From the NCBI GenBank assembly GCA_003225175.1, contig QIBA01000028.1:1-64000 (forward strand): DNA of 64,000 bases. Reading direction: 5' to 3'. A program made the translations under genes and the position numbers. The DNA is from Acidobacteriota bacterium. GTDB lineage: Bacteria; Acidobacteriota; Terriglobia; Terriglobales; Acidobacteriaceae. The notes beneath the pieces are model-generated. The model searched no databases. It was given only the letters and a program-made list of their open reading frames with translations, and had not been told where the DNA came from. Positions within the stretch are counted from its first letter, which is position 1; each line of letters begins with the position of its first letter. Positions 54,285 through 62,945 of this stretch are shown here, piece by piece.

Positions 54285-57248
54285 ATGGCAAAAGAGCTTT
54301 TCATTTCAACCACCCCGCACGAAACCAAAGTTGCGGTGGTGGAAGACGAGCAACTTAACGAAATCTATTTTGAGCGTGAAAACGAATACACGCTCGCAGG
54401 TTCTATCTACAAAGGCCGCGTCACACGAGTGCTGCCCGGAATGCAGTCTGCATTCGTCGATATCGGACTGGAGCGCGACGCTTTCCTTTACGTTACTGAC
54501 TTCCTCGAGGAACAGGAAGATCAGGAAGAGTTTGAGCAGGTCGTAAATCGCGCGCATTCAGAGGCGCAGCCGGAGTCAGCGCGTCCTCAAGGCCAACAAT
54601 CGGAGTCGGTCGAGGGCAACACTGCCGAGCCCGCGCAATCGCATACAAACGGGGCCGATCACACAGCAGGAGATGCTGAGCAGTTCGAACCCGGTCCGCG
54701 GCGGTGGCGGGGACGCCGCGGCCGCCGTCGTGGCCGGGGTGGATATCAGGAGCACCCTGCGTCGCAAACCACGGCTCAGCAAACTCTTTCGGGCGAGGAA
54801 GCTCAAGTAGCATCCAAAGGCGCGGAGCAGGAAGCGACTGTTCTGCCAGGCGAATCGCTGTCCAAGTATCGCCAAGTCGAAAGAGCCGAAGAGACGGAAC
54901 AAATTCCTGCTTCCGGCGAACGGCAAAGCAGTGAATCTCCAGAACCTGCCGCACAAAGCCAGACGCCCATGGAGAAAAATCTTGCTGCACCTGCTCAGAA
55001 CATGGCGTCGTTACAGGTCTTGCCGGGGGAATCGATTTCCAAATATCGCAATCGGGTGTCGGAGCCGGAAGGGGCACGTGAGCAGAGTCCTCGAGAGTCA
55101 TATCCCAGCCGGGAAGGCTCTTACGCCAAGGGTCAATCTCGCTGGGAACGTCCGAACCGCAGGTTCGAACGGGAATCCTCCACACCACAACCAGCGCCGT
55201 CAGGACCCCCAGTGTTGGCCCTTCCCGGTGAATCGCTGGCCAAGTATCGCAGCAAAGATGAAGTAACAGCGAACACATCATCACAGGCACCATCTGAAAT
55301 AGCATCCGCGGCCATAGGGACCGATCCTGAAAAAACCGAAGTTTCATATAGGGAACAATCCGGTGGGAACGTTTCTTACTCCTCTGCCGAACAAAGCGAT
55401 GTTGAGGAACGAATTGAGCACGTCTTCGGCAACTTGGAGCCACAGGAGCACACGACTTCCGTTGTCGAGCCTGAGGCGCAGGCAGAAGGAGCGGGTGGCC
55501 ACGCACAGGAAACTACGCAGGTTGCCCATGAGTTTGGTGCTGGCGTGCTCGAGGAAGAAGTAATCGACGAAGAGGAGAGTGACCCAACACCATTCGGCGA
55601 GCACCTGGATGAAGAAATCTACGAGGATCTCGAAGAGGAGACGCTCGACGCTGAGAACGCCGAACAACTCGTCGAAGCGGTGCGCGAGGCGCACGCAAAT
55701 CAGCGCCTCGGGCTCGGCGAAGGTGAGCCAGCAGATGCGGAAGATCATCCTGGGGGAGAAGAGGTCGCAAGCTTCACGCCGGAAGACCAAGGTCACGATC
55801 TTTCTGAGCAGGCAGAAGTTGCCGACTCGGAAGATGCGAATTACCAGTCTGCTGATGAGCAAGCAAGCGAGGACAGCGAAAGCGAGGATCCGACAGCAGA
55901 AGGCCGCGCCGAACTGAGAGCGCCGGCGAATACTGCCTCGTTTCAACAGCGAGTTGAGCGCCCCGAGCGCAGCCAGCAGGATCGTTTCCGTCGTGGACGC
56001 CGTGGACGCCCGATGCGTGGTCGTCGCAATATCCAGCGCGAGTCTCAGCCGACCATCAGCGATCTGCTTAAGGAAGGCCAGGAGATTCTGGTCCAGATCG
56101 CAAAAGAGCCCATGGCAAAAAAAGGCGCGCGCATTACCAGCCACATCGCCCTGCCGGGGCGATTCCTGGTCTACATGCCGACTGTGAATCACGTCGGCGT
56201 CTCGCGGAAGATCGGGTCAGACGACGAGCGCCAGCGGCTGAAGCGCATTCTTATCAGCGAAAAAGGAAGCGCACACGGCGGCTTCATTGTCCGTACTGCC
56301 GCAGCCGGAGCAAACGAAGAGGATCTCCGTTCCGATCTGCGTTTTCTGATCAACCTGTGGAACGACATTAAATCACGATCGGAGAACAGCAAGGCTCCAG
56401 CTCTCATCTATCACGATCTCAATCTCGTCGAGCGCATTCTTCGTGATCAGGTCACAAGCAACTTCACGAGTATTTGGGCAGACAGCGAGCAGGAGTACGA
56501 GCGCATCGTGCGCTTCCTCGGTCGCTTCCAGCCAGCGATGGTGCGACGCGCCAAGCTCTATACCAAGGACACACCGCTGTTCGAGCAATTCGGGATTCAG
56601 GACGAGATCAACAATGCCCTGAAATCAAAAGTCTGGTTGAAGAGTGGTGGATACATAGTGATCAATCAAACCGAAGCGCTCGTGGCCATCGATATCAATA
56701 CCGGTAAGTACGTCGGGAAGACGATGCGTCTTGAGGACACGATCGTAAAGACGAACATCGATGCCATCAAAGAGATCGTCCGGCAAATACGCCTGCGCGA
56801 CCTTGGCGGCATCATCGTCATTGACTTCATCGATATGGACGAGCGCAAGAACCGCCAAAAAGTCATGCAGGCTCTGGAGGAAGCATTGAAGAGCGATCGC
56901 GCGCCTTCGAAGGTGTTGCAGTTCAACGACTTCGGACTCGTCGCAATTACCCGCAAGCGCGTAAAGCAATCTCTGGAGCGTACGCTGTCAACAGCATGCT
57001 CTTATTGCAGCGGCACCGGCATGATCAAGAGCGTGCAGACGGTCTGCAATGAGATCTACGTCGAGATGCGCAAGATGGCGCACCAGATGGAGCGGCACGA
57101 CGTAATGTTGCGCGTCAATCCGGAGGTCGTGAAGGCTCTCAAAGCTAACAACGCGCGCTGGCTGCAGGAGATGGAAGAGCTGGCCGGCAAGACGATCATC
57201 GTAAAGAGCGATCCTCTGCTGCACCAGGAACAGTTTGATATCAACTAG
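54285..57248 (+). CDS. rng: Ribonuclease E/G with ~500-residue insertion in the S1 domain
   Basis: An endoribonuclease for rRNA and mRNA processing, 987 residues. The start MAKELFISTTPHETKVAVVE and S1 beginning GSIYKGRVTRVLPGMQSAFVDIG are canonical. The S1 domain stops at about residue 86 and resumes at about 588 (LLKEGQEILVQIAKEP). The insertion is acidic, disordered, with two Arg/Gly-rich patches and three LPGES-KYR motifs. The catalytic core follows with metal-binding Asp residues in VAIDINTGKYVG and IVIDFIDMD. The zinc-link motif CSYCSGTG is near the C-terminus. There is no long C-terminal scaffold as in E. coli RNase E; the insertion may replace it. Confidence 0.93.
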   Translation: MAKELFISTTPHETKVAVVEDEQLNEIYFERENEYTLAGSIYKGRVTRVLPGMQSAFVDIGLERDAFLYVTDFLEEQEDQEEFEQVVNRAHSEAQPESARPQGQQSESVEGNTAEPAQSHTNGADHTAGDAEQFEPGPRRWRGRRGRRRGRGGYQEHPASQTTAQQTLSGEEAQVASKGAEQEATVLPGESLSKYRQVERAEETEQIPASGERQSSESPEPAAQSQTPMEKNLAAPAQNMASLQVLPGESISKYRNRVSEPEGAREQSPRESYPSREGSYAKGQSRWERPNRRFERESSTPQPAPSGPPVLALPGESLAKYRSKDEVTANTSSQAPSEIASAAIGTDPEKTEVSYREQSGGNVSYSSAEQSDVEERIEHVFGNLEPQEHTTSVVEPEAQAEGAGGHAQETTQVAHEFGAGVLEEEVIDEEESDPTPFGEHLDEEIYEDLEEETLDAENAEQLVEAVREAHANQRLGLGEGEPADAEDHPGGEEVASFTPEDQGHDLSEQAEVADSEDANYQSADEQASEDSESEDPTAEGRAELRAPANTASFQQRVERPERSQQDRFRRGRRGRPMRGRRNIQRESQPTISDLLKEGQEILVQIAKEPMAKKGARITSHIALPGRFLVYMPTVNHVGVSRKIGSDDERQRLKRILISEKGSAHGGFIVRTAAAGANEEDLRSDLRFLINLWNDIKSRSENSKAPALIYHDLNLVERILRDQVTSNFTSIWADSEQEYERIVRFLGRFQPAMVRRAKLYTKDTPLFEQFGIQDEINNALKSKVWLKSGGYIVINQTEALVAIDINTGKYVGKTMRLEDTIVKTNIDAIKEIVRQIRLRDLGGIIVIDFIDMDERKNRQKVMQALEEALKSDRAPSKVLQFNDFGLVAITRKRVKQSLERTLSTACSYCSGTGMIKSVQTVCNEIYVEMRKMAHQMERHDVMLRVNPEVVKALKANNARWLQEMEELAGKTIIVKSDPLLHQEQFDIN
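54843..55250 (+). repeat. Three LPGES(L/I)-x-KYR motif copies inside RNase E/G
   Basis: Ten-residue motifs LPGESLSKYR (residue 187), LPGESISKYR (246) and LPGESLAKYR (313) lie 59 and 67 residues apart in an otherwise divergent disordered region. Conservation of exactly this motif suggests a docking peptide. Confidence 0.8.
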
Positions 57249-57359
57249 GGCTTCGTTCCAGTTCAGCGACCACGGACAGAAGCTTGGATTTCTGCAATCA
57301 TCCTTATTCCTCGCGCGAGTCGCGCAGGAATAAGATCTTCGAATTACCCCACGATGGGT

Positions 57360-58838
57360 CTAGAAAGGAACCACTTTCTTCAACCCAGTCTTCTTTTTTT
57401 TCTTGCTCGAAGAACTTCCCTGATCCTTGGAACCCGAGCTTGAGGCCGCCTCACTCGACGATCCATTCTGAATTTCGTTCACTTGAGCTGGTGCCTGGGG
57501 CGGTGTAGCTCCGTTTGCAGCATTCGAATTGGAAGCCGAAGCGCCCTCGCTTGTCTTGCTTGAAGAAGGATCCTCACCAGCCTGGGCTCCTCCGGCTGCG
57601 TTTGGCGTCAGTTCGCCAATTCCCGTATCGGAGCCACTCCCACTGTTTGTCGAAGGTGCTGGAGCCGTAGATTCCTGGTTGGCGCTGGGAGCTGCCTGTG
57701 AACGCGGGATCGGATCGCTCTTTGTGGCATCGGAACCTGTTGTCTTCTCTAGAGTAAGTGTGCCATTGCGACTAGAGTCATTAATGCCAAGAGCGGCATT
57801 GTTAGCCTCATGAATGAGTTGCGGCGCACTCGTTTGCTGGGGTTCGATGAGTGTTGGTTCACCAACTTTGGCAGCGCGGGCAAGGTCATCGGGAGCCTTG
57901 TGAAAGGTCGACATCATAGTGCGGAAGCGTCCCAGTTCGGACCGGCTCTGTTCCTCCGCCTTGTATTGGGCAATGGCTTCGGGCGTTGGAGTAGGAACGG
58001 GCAGTCCTAATTCCTTCAAGCGCGACTTGGCCTCATCGGCCCGATCGCTCGTAGGGTATCGTTCAATAATCCGGGAGTACGCTTTCGCCGCATCCGCGTC
58101 GTATTGCTTGATTAAGCGTACTTTCGGAGCTTCGGGCAGCTTACTCGCTCTTAGCATTGCCGCCTCCGCCTCGTACGAGCGGCCGAGCATCATGAGAGCA
58201 TCGTCAGCCTCGCTGTACAGCGGGTAAGTGTCCGCCAGGCTTTTCAGCCGCGCAACCGCCGCCGGATAAGATTCGCGCAGGAAGTAAAACCGTCCGATAC
58301 GATATTGCCTTTCTGCCAGCACCTCCTGCACCTCGCGCAAACGTTGCTTGGCCTCGGCCACCAGTTTGCTGTCGGGAAACTGCTGCATAAGCTGGCGGTA
58401 TTCGTCCTCCGCGCGCATCGCGTGCGTGTAATCGCGGTCGGGCTTCTCCATCTGCTTGTAGTGCATGTTGGCGATCTTCAGCTGCGCCTCAGCAGCTTCC
58501 GGCAGTTGCGGGAAGAAGGTGATGAAGTCCTTGTATTCGACCTCCGCCTGCTGATACGAGGCGGTCGTGCCCTCGGCATACCATGAGTCGCCAACCGCAA
58601 GCTTTGCGCGGGCAATGAATTCCGAATCGGGATAGGTATTGATCAGCGTTTGCAGGGTGATGCGGGCGACATCGTACTTACCCTTTTTCATCGCGTCCAT
58701 CGCACGATCGAACAACACTTTGTCCGGCTGTTTGGAGTCGACATTCGCGATTGGGTTGTTGACCTTATTGTGGTGGCAGCCTGCTACCAGTACTACAAAA
58801 ATCAAACCGACGATGAATTTCGTTATGCGACGAATCAT
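57360..58838 (-). CDS. bamD: BamD-like outer-membrane assembly lipoprotein
   Basis: An outer-membrane lipoprotein of the BAM complex. The signal peptide ends in a lipobox V-A-G-C with C21 as lipidation site. Residues ~35-260 are BamD-type TPRs (FDRAMDAMKKGKYDVARITLQTLINTYPDSEF and the following repeats with Y-P-x-S pairs). At 492 residues it is twice the E. coli length. The extra C-terminal part (~330-492) is Ser/Ala/Pro/Gln-rich, disordered, ending SSSKKKKKTGLKKVVPF. It is the first gene downstream of rpe on the minus strand, 23 bp away. Confidence 0.87.
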   Translation of the reverse strand: MIRRITKFIVGLIFVVLVAGCHHNKVNNPIANVDSKQPDKVLFDRAMDAMKKGKYDVARITLQTLINTYPDSEFIARAKLAVGDSWYAEGTTASYQQAEVEYKDFITFFPQLPEAAEAQLKIANMHYKQMEKPDRDYTHAMRAEDEYRQLMQQFPDSKLVAEAKQRLREVQEVLAERQYRIGRFYFLRESYPAAVARLKSLADTYPLYSEADDALMMLGRSYEAEAAMLRASKLPEAPKVRLIKQYDADAAKAYSRIIERYPTSDRADEAKSRLKELGLPVPTPTPEAIAQYKAEEQSRSELGRFRTMMSTFHKAPDDLARAAKVGEPTLIEPQQTSAPQLIHEANNAALGINDSSRNGTLTLEKTTGSDATKSDPIPRSQAAPSANQESTAPAPSTNSGSGSDTGIGELTPNAAGGAQAGEDPSSSKTSEGASASNSNAANGATPPQAPAQVNEIQNGSSSEAASSSGSKDQGSSSSKKKKKTGLKKVVPF

Positions 58839-58861
58839 GAATTCCTTGTCCAGACAGCTTT

Positions 58862-59557
58862 CTAAGCTCTTATTACTTCAGGTTGTTTCTTTTCCTGCAC
58901 TGCGGTCTGCGCTGCTTTTAATAGATTGCGCGCATTGGCAGCGATGTCGTGCCCATCAAAGACGGCGCTGCCGGCAACCAGCAGTTCCGCACCGGCTCTC
59001 ACTACATCACCCACTGTTTCCAGACTTACGCCACCGTCAACCTCGATGCGGAAATTCAGTCCGCGCTCCCGCCGAATTCTCGCCAGTTTTGCGATCTTGT
59101 GCAGCGCGCCGGGAATGAACTTCTGTCCTCCGAATCCGGGATTTACCGACATCACCAGAACGAGGTTCACCATATCGAGCACTTCCGAGAGTGTCTCGAC
59201 CGGAGTCGCAGGATTAATCACAACACCAGGTTTGCACCCGTGCTGACGAATCAAATCCAAGGTCCGGTTCAGGTGAACGCAGGCCTCCTGGTGAACAGAT
59301 ATCCAGTTCGCGCCAGCCTCGGCAAACTCGGGAATAAAATTGTCCGCGTTCTCGATCATCAGGTGAACGTCAAAGACCACATCGGTCACCGGTCGCAGCC
59401 ACTTCAAAATGGGAGGACCGATGGTGAGGTTGGGCACAAAATGCCCATCCATCACATCGAGATGAACGATAGTCGCGCCGCCCTTGATGGAGGCCAAAAC
59501 GTTGTCGGCCAAATGGGCAAAATCGGCCGACAAAATCGAAGGTGCGAGTTCGATCAG
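58862..59557 (-). CDS. rpe: Ribulose-phosphate 3-epimerase, probable CTG start
   Basis: Interconverts ribulose-5-phosphate and xylulose-5-phosphate (pentose phosphate pathway). It is a TIM barrel with metal/active-site segments HLDVMDGHFVPN, VHLMIENAD, VMSVNPGFGGQKFIP, and EVDGGVS. The first usual start codon (TTG at 59533) would delete part of the conserved N-terminus. Upstream codons in the same frame read IELAPSIL before SADF, as in most Rpe proteins. Between the in-frame TGA at 59576-59578 and that TTG there is no ATG, GTG or TTG. CTG at 59555-59557 gives MIELAPSILSADF, with GGGAAG eight bases upstream. The enzyme call is firm; the start is inferred (ATT at 59558-59560 is an alternative). 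Confidence 0.93.
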   Translation of the reverse strand: MIELAPSILSADFAHLADNVLASIKGGATIVHLDVMDGHFVPNLTIGPPILKWLRPVTDVVFDVHLMIENADNFIPEFAEAGANWISVHQEACVHLNRTLDLIRQHGCKPGVVINPATPVETLSEVLDMVNLVLVMSVNPGFGGQKFIPGALHKIAKLARIRRERGLNFRIEVDGGVSLETVGDVVRAGAELLVAGSAVFDGHDIAANARNLLKAAQTAVQEKKQPEVIRA

Positions 59558-60075
59558 AATAGGCGCTTCCCAATGTCACGAGACTCTCACAATTTTAGCA
59601 AGATAGGCAGACAAAACCCGGGGAAATTCGGGTCGCTTAAAGGAAGTCGCGGAATTAGGGTTTCAACCTTATGCCGCAGCGAGGTTTGCGACTCAATTAC
59701 CGATATCGAGCTAGCCTTGCCTTTCCTGGGAGCAGGCTATCTGCTGCGGCTTCGACTTTTCGACGGTAAGACAGGCGGCGAAGGTCGCTTGAATCTTTAA
59801 TGCCATGCAGAACCAGACGAATTTCGGGAAATGAAATGATTCCGTACCGCAGCTCCTTGGTACGAAATGCCGATTTTTAGGACTAAGCCGTATTAGCCGG
59901 GGATATCGCGCAAAACCAGGCGCATGTCCTCTGGGGTAACGTGGTCAGCTGGTCCTTGAGGCCATAGACTGCTGCGCATGGTCGCTTGGGGATCACTCTA
60001 ATTCGAGGGTCGCTAGTCATTTCCCTCAAAACTAGCCGAGTTGCTGTATGCCAGCAGTCTTGAGGTTTGCACGAC
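59558..60075. other. Intergenic region, little recognised
   Basis: About 520 bp between rpe and the phosphodiesterase gene, both on the minus strand. It has a small dyad CGTACC/GGTACG near 59845-59865. No gene or promoter could be supported. Confidence 0.4.
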
Positions 60076-61077
60076 TTATGGTTCCGACGGTGTTTTCAGC
60101 AATCTCTGGAGCGCTTCATATTGGTCGCTGGCGATGAAATCCACTCCCGCCTTCTTCGCCGCTCGCCAACGCTCTTGCGCCGCTGACAAGGAACCGAAAT
60201 TGTAGCTGCGGAACCAGCCGTGGCAGCTTAGTTCCTCGTTGCTGGCTCCATCGAGTGTGTAAAAACGAATCCAGAGTCCGCTCGCATGCGCGTGTTCGAC
60301 CAAACTGCGCAAGCGCAGTTCATCCTCGCGCGTCCAGTCTCCCGCCTGTGCTTGCCCTCCGCGCTCCACGACCGCCCAACTATTGTTCCACCATCGGCGA
60401 TAGTTCGATGCGGCTCCAGGCTCCAGGATCTCAGGCGCAGCCATCGGATCACTAGTATTTGTGTGAACCGCGCCGAAGACCAGCAATCGCTGACCAACGG
60501 GCACGTCGCGGTAGAAAACCGTCGCCTGCTTGTCGGACTCGCCTGTGAGCACCAGCAGTGGTTTCACATCGAGCGATTCAACTTTTCGTTCGTCAGAGGA
60601 CTTCGTCGCCGTAGTCAGCCAATTCCGATATTTGTCCAGTAGATTCCAGACTGCTCTCAGATGCTCTGGCTCCTCAGTTTTGAAATCGAGATTGAGTGTG
60701 ATCACCGGCCAGTCACCCTGATTACCATGGCGAAGGACATCTTCGATCACAGGGCGAATGCGTTCGAAGAAGTACTGCTCCAATGTGGGCTCGTGGCCTG
60801 AGACTGGAGGGCCATGAGCAACGACTGACCACGAGCGACCAGTCCGCCGATCGGTGTACCAGAGCGGATCTTGCTCGATGGCAAGCGGTACCCCCGCCGA
60901 TAGTGCACGATCGATGCGATCGGTCCACCACTCGAAATATGGATAGCAGTTGTGGGCGTCCACGAGGGTGCGAGCGCCAGGTTCAAATGGGGAATGTTGG
61001 GCAAAGGCTGAGAGGGCGCAGGTTACAGAGAAACAGAGGGCGAGCGCTGGCTTCAGGCCAGGGACAGTTTTGTGCAT
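60076..61077 (-). CDS. Exported PLC-like phosphodiesterase
   Basis: 333 residues with a signal peptide (MHKTVPGLKPALALCFSVTCALSAFAQ). The mature part is a TIM-barrel of the PLC-like phosphodiesterase superfamily. DAHNCYPY has the first histidine/asparagine, GVPLAIEQDPLWY has the metal-binding Glu/Asp, VVAHGPP has the second histidine, and GLWIRFYTLDG and GVDFIASDQYEAL close the barrel. The pattern is like the AIM6/GDPD-related group that is fused to no other domain. It probably acts on a phosphodiester in the periplasm; the substrate is unknown. Confidence 0.8.
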   Translation of the reverse strand: MHKTVPGLKPALALCFSVTCALSAFAQHSPFEPGARTLVDAHNCYPYFEWWTDRIDRALSAGVPLAIEQDPLWYTDRRTGRSWSVVAHGPPVSGHEPTLEQYFFERIRPVIEDVLRHGNQGDWPVITLNLDFKTEEPEHLRAVWNLLDKYRNWLTTATKSSDERKVESLDVKPLLVLTGESDKQATVFYRDVPVGQRLLVFGAVHTNTSDPMAAPEILEPGAASNYRRWWNNSWAVVERGGQAQAGDWTREDELRLRSLVEHAHASGLWIRFYTLDGASNEELSCHGWFRSYNFGSLSAAQERWRAAKKAGVDFIASDQYEALQRLLKTPSEP

Positions 61078-61193
61078 GGGTCACAAGACTACACGTGGAC
61101 TCATAAGAAGTAAGTAATTGGGCTCAATTGCAAGCGCCGAATATTGAGTAACCAGTTTAGAGCGACTGTTTATGGAACTGCAGCCTGAGGGAA

Positions 61194-62411
61194 CTACCGT
61201 TCGCTCTGCGCAGAGGCGCTGTCGAAGAGTAATTCCAGGCTGTCCGGACCAGGATGGTAGAGGACGAATCGGTTTCCCTGATCGCCGAACGCGCGAAATA
61301 AAAGTTCGCCACGGCCGTTTCCCCGAGCATCGATGGCGTCGATGATTTCGAGTCGGGGATAGACGTCGAGATGGTGATCATCAGTGACTTGCGTGAATAT
61401 CTTGCGCAGGCTCTCATCAATTTCCTCCCATGCGGCAACCGTGATGTACTTCTTTATCCCGTCAACCATTGCCGCTGCAGAGTAAGCAAGAATGGGAGCA
61501 TTGTTGCCATTGATGTCGAAGACACCGAACTTCGCGTCTTGTAACGCCAGAGGTGGCGACGAAGCTTGGGGCGCGGACCGCGGCCTCCTGCCAGTCGCCA
61601 CTTTAGTCTCGGGAGATTTGGAAGCTTTCCGTTGTTTGTCGAGCTCAGCTCTGGCCAACTTTTCCATGGCAGCCCGCAATTGATCCGTTTCTCCAGGCTT
61701 GGCTCGAAAAACGAATGGACGCGCTTCAGGTCCTCCAGCATCAGAGACCGCCACGGCCATATGCATTGCTGGGGGAACAAATTCTTTCGCAGGCGTTGCT
61801 GCTGACTTCGCTTTTCTCTCTTCCGCTGTCTGACGTCGCAGAGTTGGTCTTTCCGGATCGCGATCTATGTTGTTCAGAACCGCGTCTGTTTGCTCTTTCG
61901 GCGCAGGTGGAGGCGCCGGACCACGGCGCAATTTTGGTCGATCATCGTCCGTTTCCGTCGTAGCTGAAGGAGCCAGCGGGGCGCTCTTCGCGACCTGAGT
62001 TTGCTTCTCTTTTTTGGCATCGAAATGACCAAGTCCGTACCAAATTCCTTTATCCTGTCGTGCTCCGCCGACAGTGAAGGTGCCGACCGGATCTCCATTC
62101 TTGAGGATGTCGTAGATCACACCCGCATCAACTGCCAACGGCTCGGGTTGGGCCTGATAGAGTTCGGCATCGTAGAATCGGCCTTCCACGAGAATTGCAA
62201 CCGGCGTAAGTACAGAGGTGCTGGACTCCGGAGTCGAACTATCTCCGTTCCAGGTCACGACTGCAAGTGCTCGTGGCCCGCTGTTCTTTTTGCGCTGGGC
62301 GCGTATCGAGAGCGGATTGATCGCCAGCGCGGCGACGAGTGCGGCTCCCACCATGAATCGTCGGCTGCTATATAAATGAGCAAATAAACTTTGCGAGGAA
62401 AAATCCTTCAT
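61194..62411 (-). CDS. Secreted protein of unknown function
   Basis: From the ATG at 62409-62411 it has 405 residues, with a signal-like N-terminus (SSRRFMVGAALVAALAINPLS). The middle (about 130-250) is Pro/Ala/Lys/Arg-rich. The C-terminal ~130 residues form a folded domain (FGVFDINGNNAPILAYSAAAM, YPRLEIIDAIDARGNGRGELLFRAFG, FVLYHPGPDSLELLF). I recall similar acidobacterial proteins but no function. A shorter start at 62354 is possible. Its start codon overlaps that of the divergent peroxiredoxin gene by two bases. Confidence 0.72.
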   Translation of the reverse strand: MKDFSSQSLFAHLYSSRRFMVGAALVAALAINPLSIRAQRKKNSGPRALAVVTWNGDSSTPESSTSVLTPVAILVEGRFYDAELYQAQPEPLAVDAGVIYDILKNGDPVGTFTVGGARQDKGIWYGLGHFDAKKEKQTQVAKSAPLAPSATTETDDDRPKLRRGPAPPPAPKEQTDAVLNNIDRDPERPTLRRQTAEERKAKSAATPAKEFVPPAMHMAVAVSDAGGPEARPFVFRAKPGETDQLRAAMEKLARAELDKQRKASKSPETKVATGRRPRSAPQASSPPLALQDAKFGVFDINGNNAPILAYSAAAMVDGIKKYITVAAWEEIDESLRKIFTQVTDDHHLDVYPRLEIIDAIDARGNGRGELLFRAFGDQGNRFVLYHPGPDSLELLFDSASAQSER

Positions 62412-62877
62412 GGAAATTGGCGATAAGGTACCTGACATCAGTGGCCCAAATGAAAATGGCGAGCCGGTGAGCCTGAAAAATCTTCGCGGCAAGCCGGTTG
62501 TCCTCTTTTTCTTTCCAAAAGCTGACACACCGGGCTGAACCATTGAGGCCTGTGGCTTCCGCGATCAATTCGAGAAGCTGCAACGCGCCGGCGCGGTCGT
62601 GCTGGGCATCTCCAAAGACTCACCCAAAGCCCTCAAGAAGTTCAAAGACAAATATAGCCTTCCCTACTCCATGTTGGGCGACGAAGACAAGAAGCTCTGC
62701 GAAGCATTCGGAGTCCTCAAAGAAAAAAATATGTATGGCAGGACGACGACCGGAATCGAACGCACCTCGTTTCTGATCGACAAAGAGGGTCGAGTGGCAA
62801 AAATCTTCCCTAAGGTCAAGCCTGAGGGACACGCGGAAGAGGTGCTGGCCGCGATGAAGGAGCACTCGAAGTTGTAG
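62410..62877 (+). CDS. bcp: Selenocysteine-containing peroxiredoxin (Bcp/PrxQ type, in-frame UGA)
   Basis: Read through one TGA at 62536-62538, this is a 155-residue peroxiredoxin that reduces peroxides. It starts MEIGDKVPDISGPNENGE. VVLFFFPKADTPG-U-TIEACGF puts UGA (residue 43) exactly at the peroxidatic Cys of the P-G-C-T-x-E-A-C motif, with resolving C48 kept. It then continues cleanly through GISKDSPKALKKFKDKY, FGVLKEKNMYGRTTTGIERTSFLID and a normal end. GAGGA lies 10 bases upstream of the ATG. Nothing else disturbs the frame. Standard-code annotation would give only the fragment starting at 62599. Sec in place of the peroxidatic Cys is known in some bacterial peroxiredoxins of this group. 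A sequencing error is unlikely because TGC/TGT to TGA is a precise one-base change at the key codon. Confidence 0.9.
62551..62582 (+). promoter_or_regulatory. Candidate bacterial SECIS of the peroxiredoxin
   Basis: TGTGGCTTC (62551-62559) pairs with GAAGCTGCA (62574-62582), nine pairs including two G-U, around a 14-nt loop starting CG. The loop starts 21 nt after the UGA, in the known range for bacterial SECIS. A smaller alternative hairpin, GAGGCC/GGCTTC with loop TGT (62545-62559), has its loop only 12 nt from the UGA. Which one forms cannot be settled by eye. Confidence 0.55.
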
Positions 62878-62945
62878 ATCCGAGAAGCAGCATGGTAGAG
62901 CAGCAGCATGCTGCATCTCTACCAGTACAATGGAGACACGCCTCC

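Noticed and set aside
55344-56192. Long antisense open frame (282 codons) inside the RNase E/G insertion
   Set aside because: It is the mirror of a low-complexity acidic coding region. It has no ribosome site, family similarity or sensible composition.
62599-62877. Peroxiredoxin fragment as a separate short gene starting at 62599
   Set aside because: It lacks the catalytic motif and half of the domain, and the missing half lies directly upstream in the same frame across one UGA.
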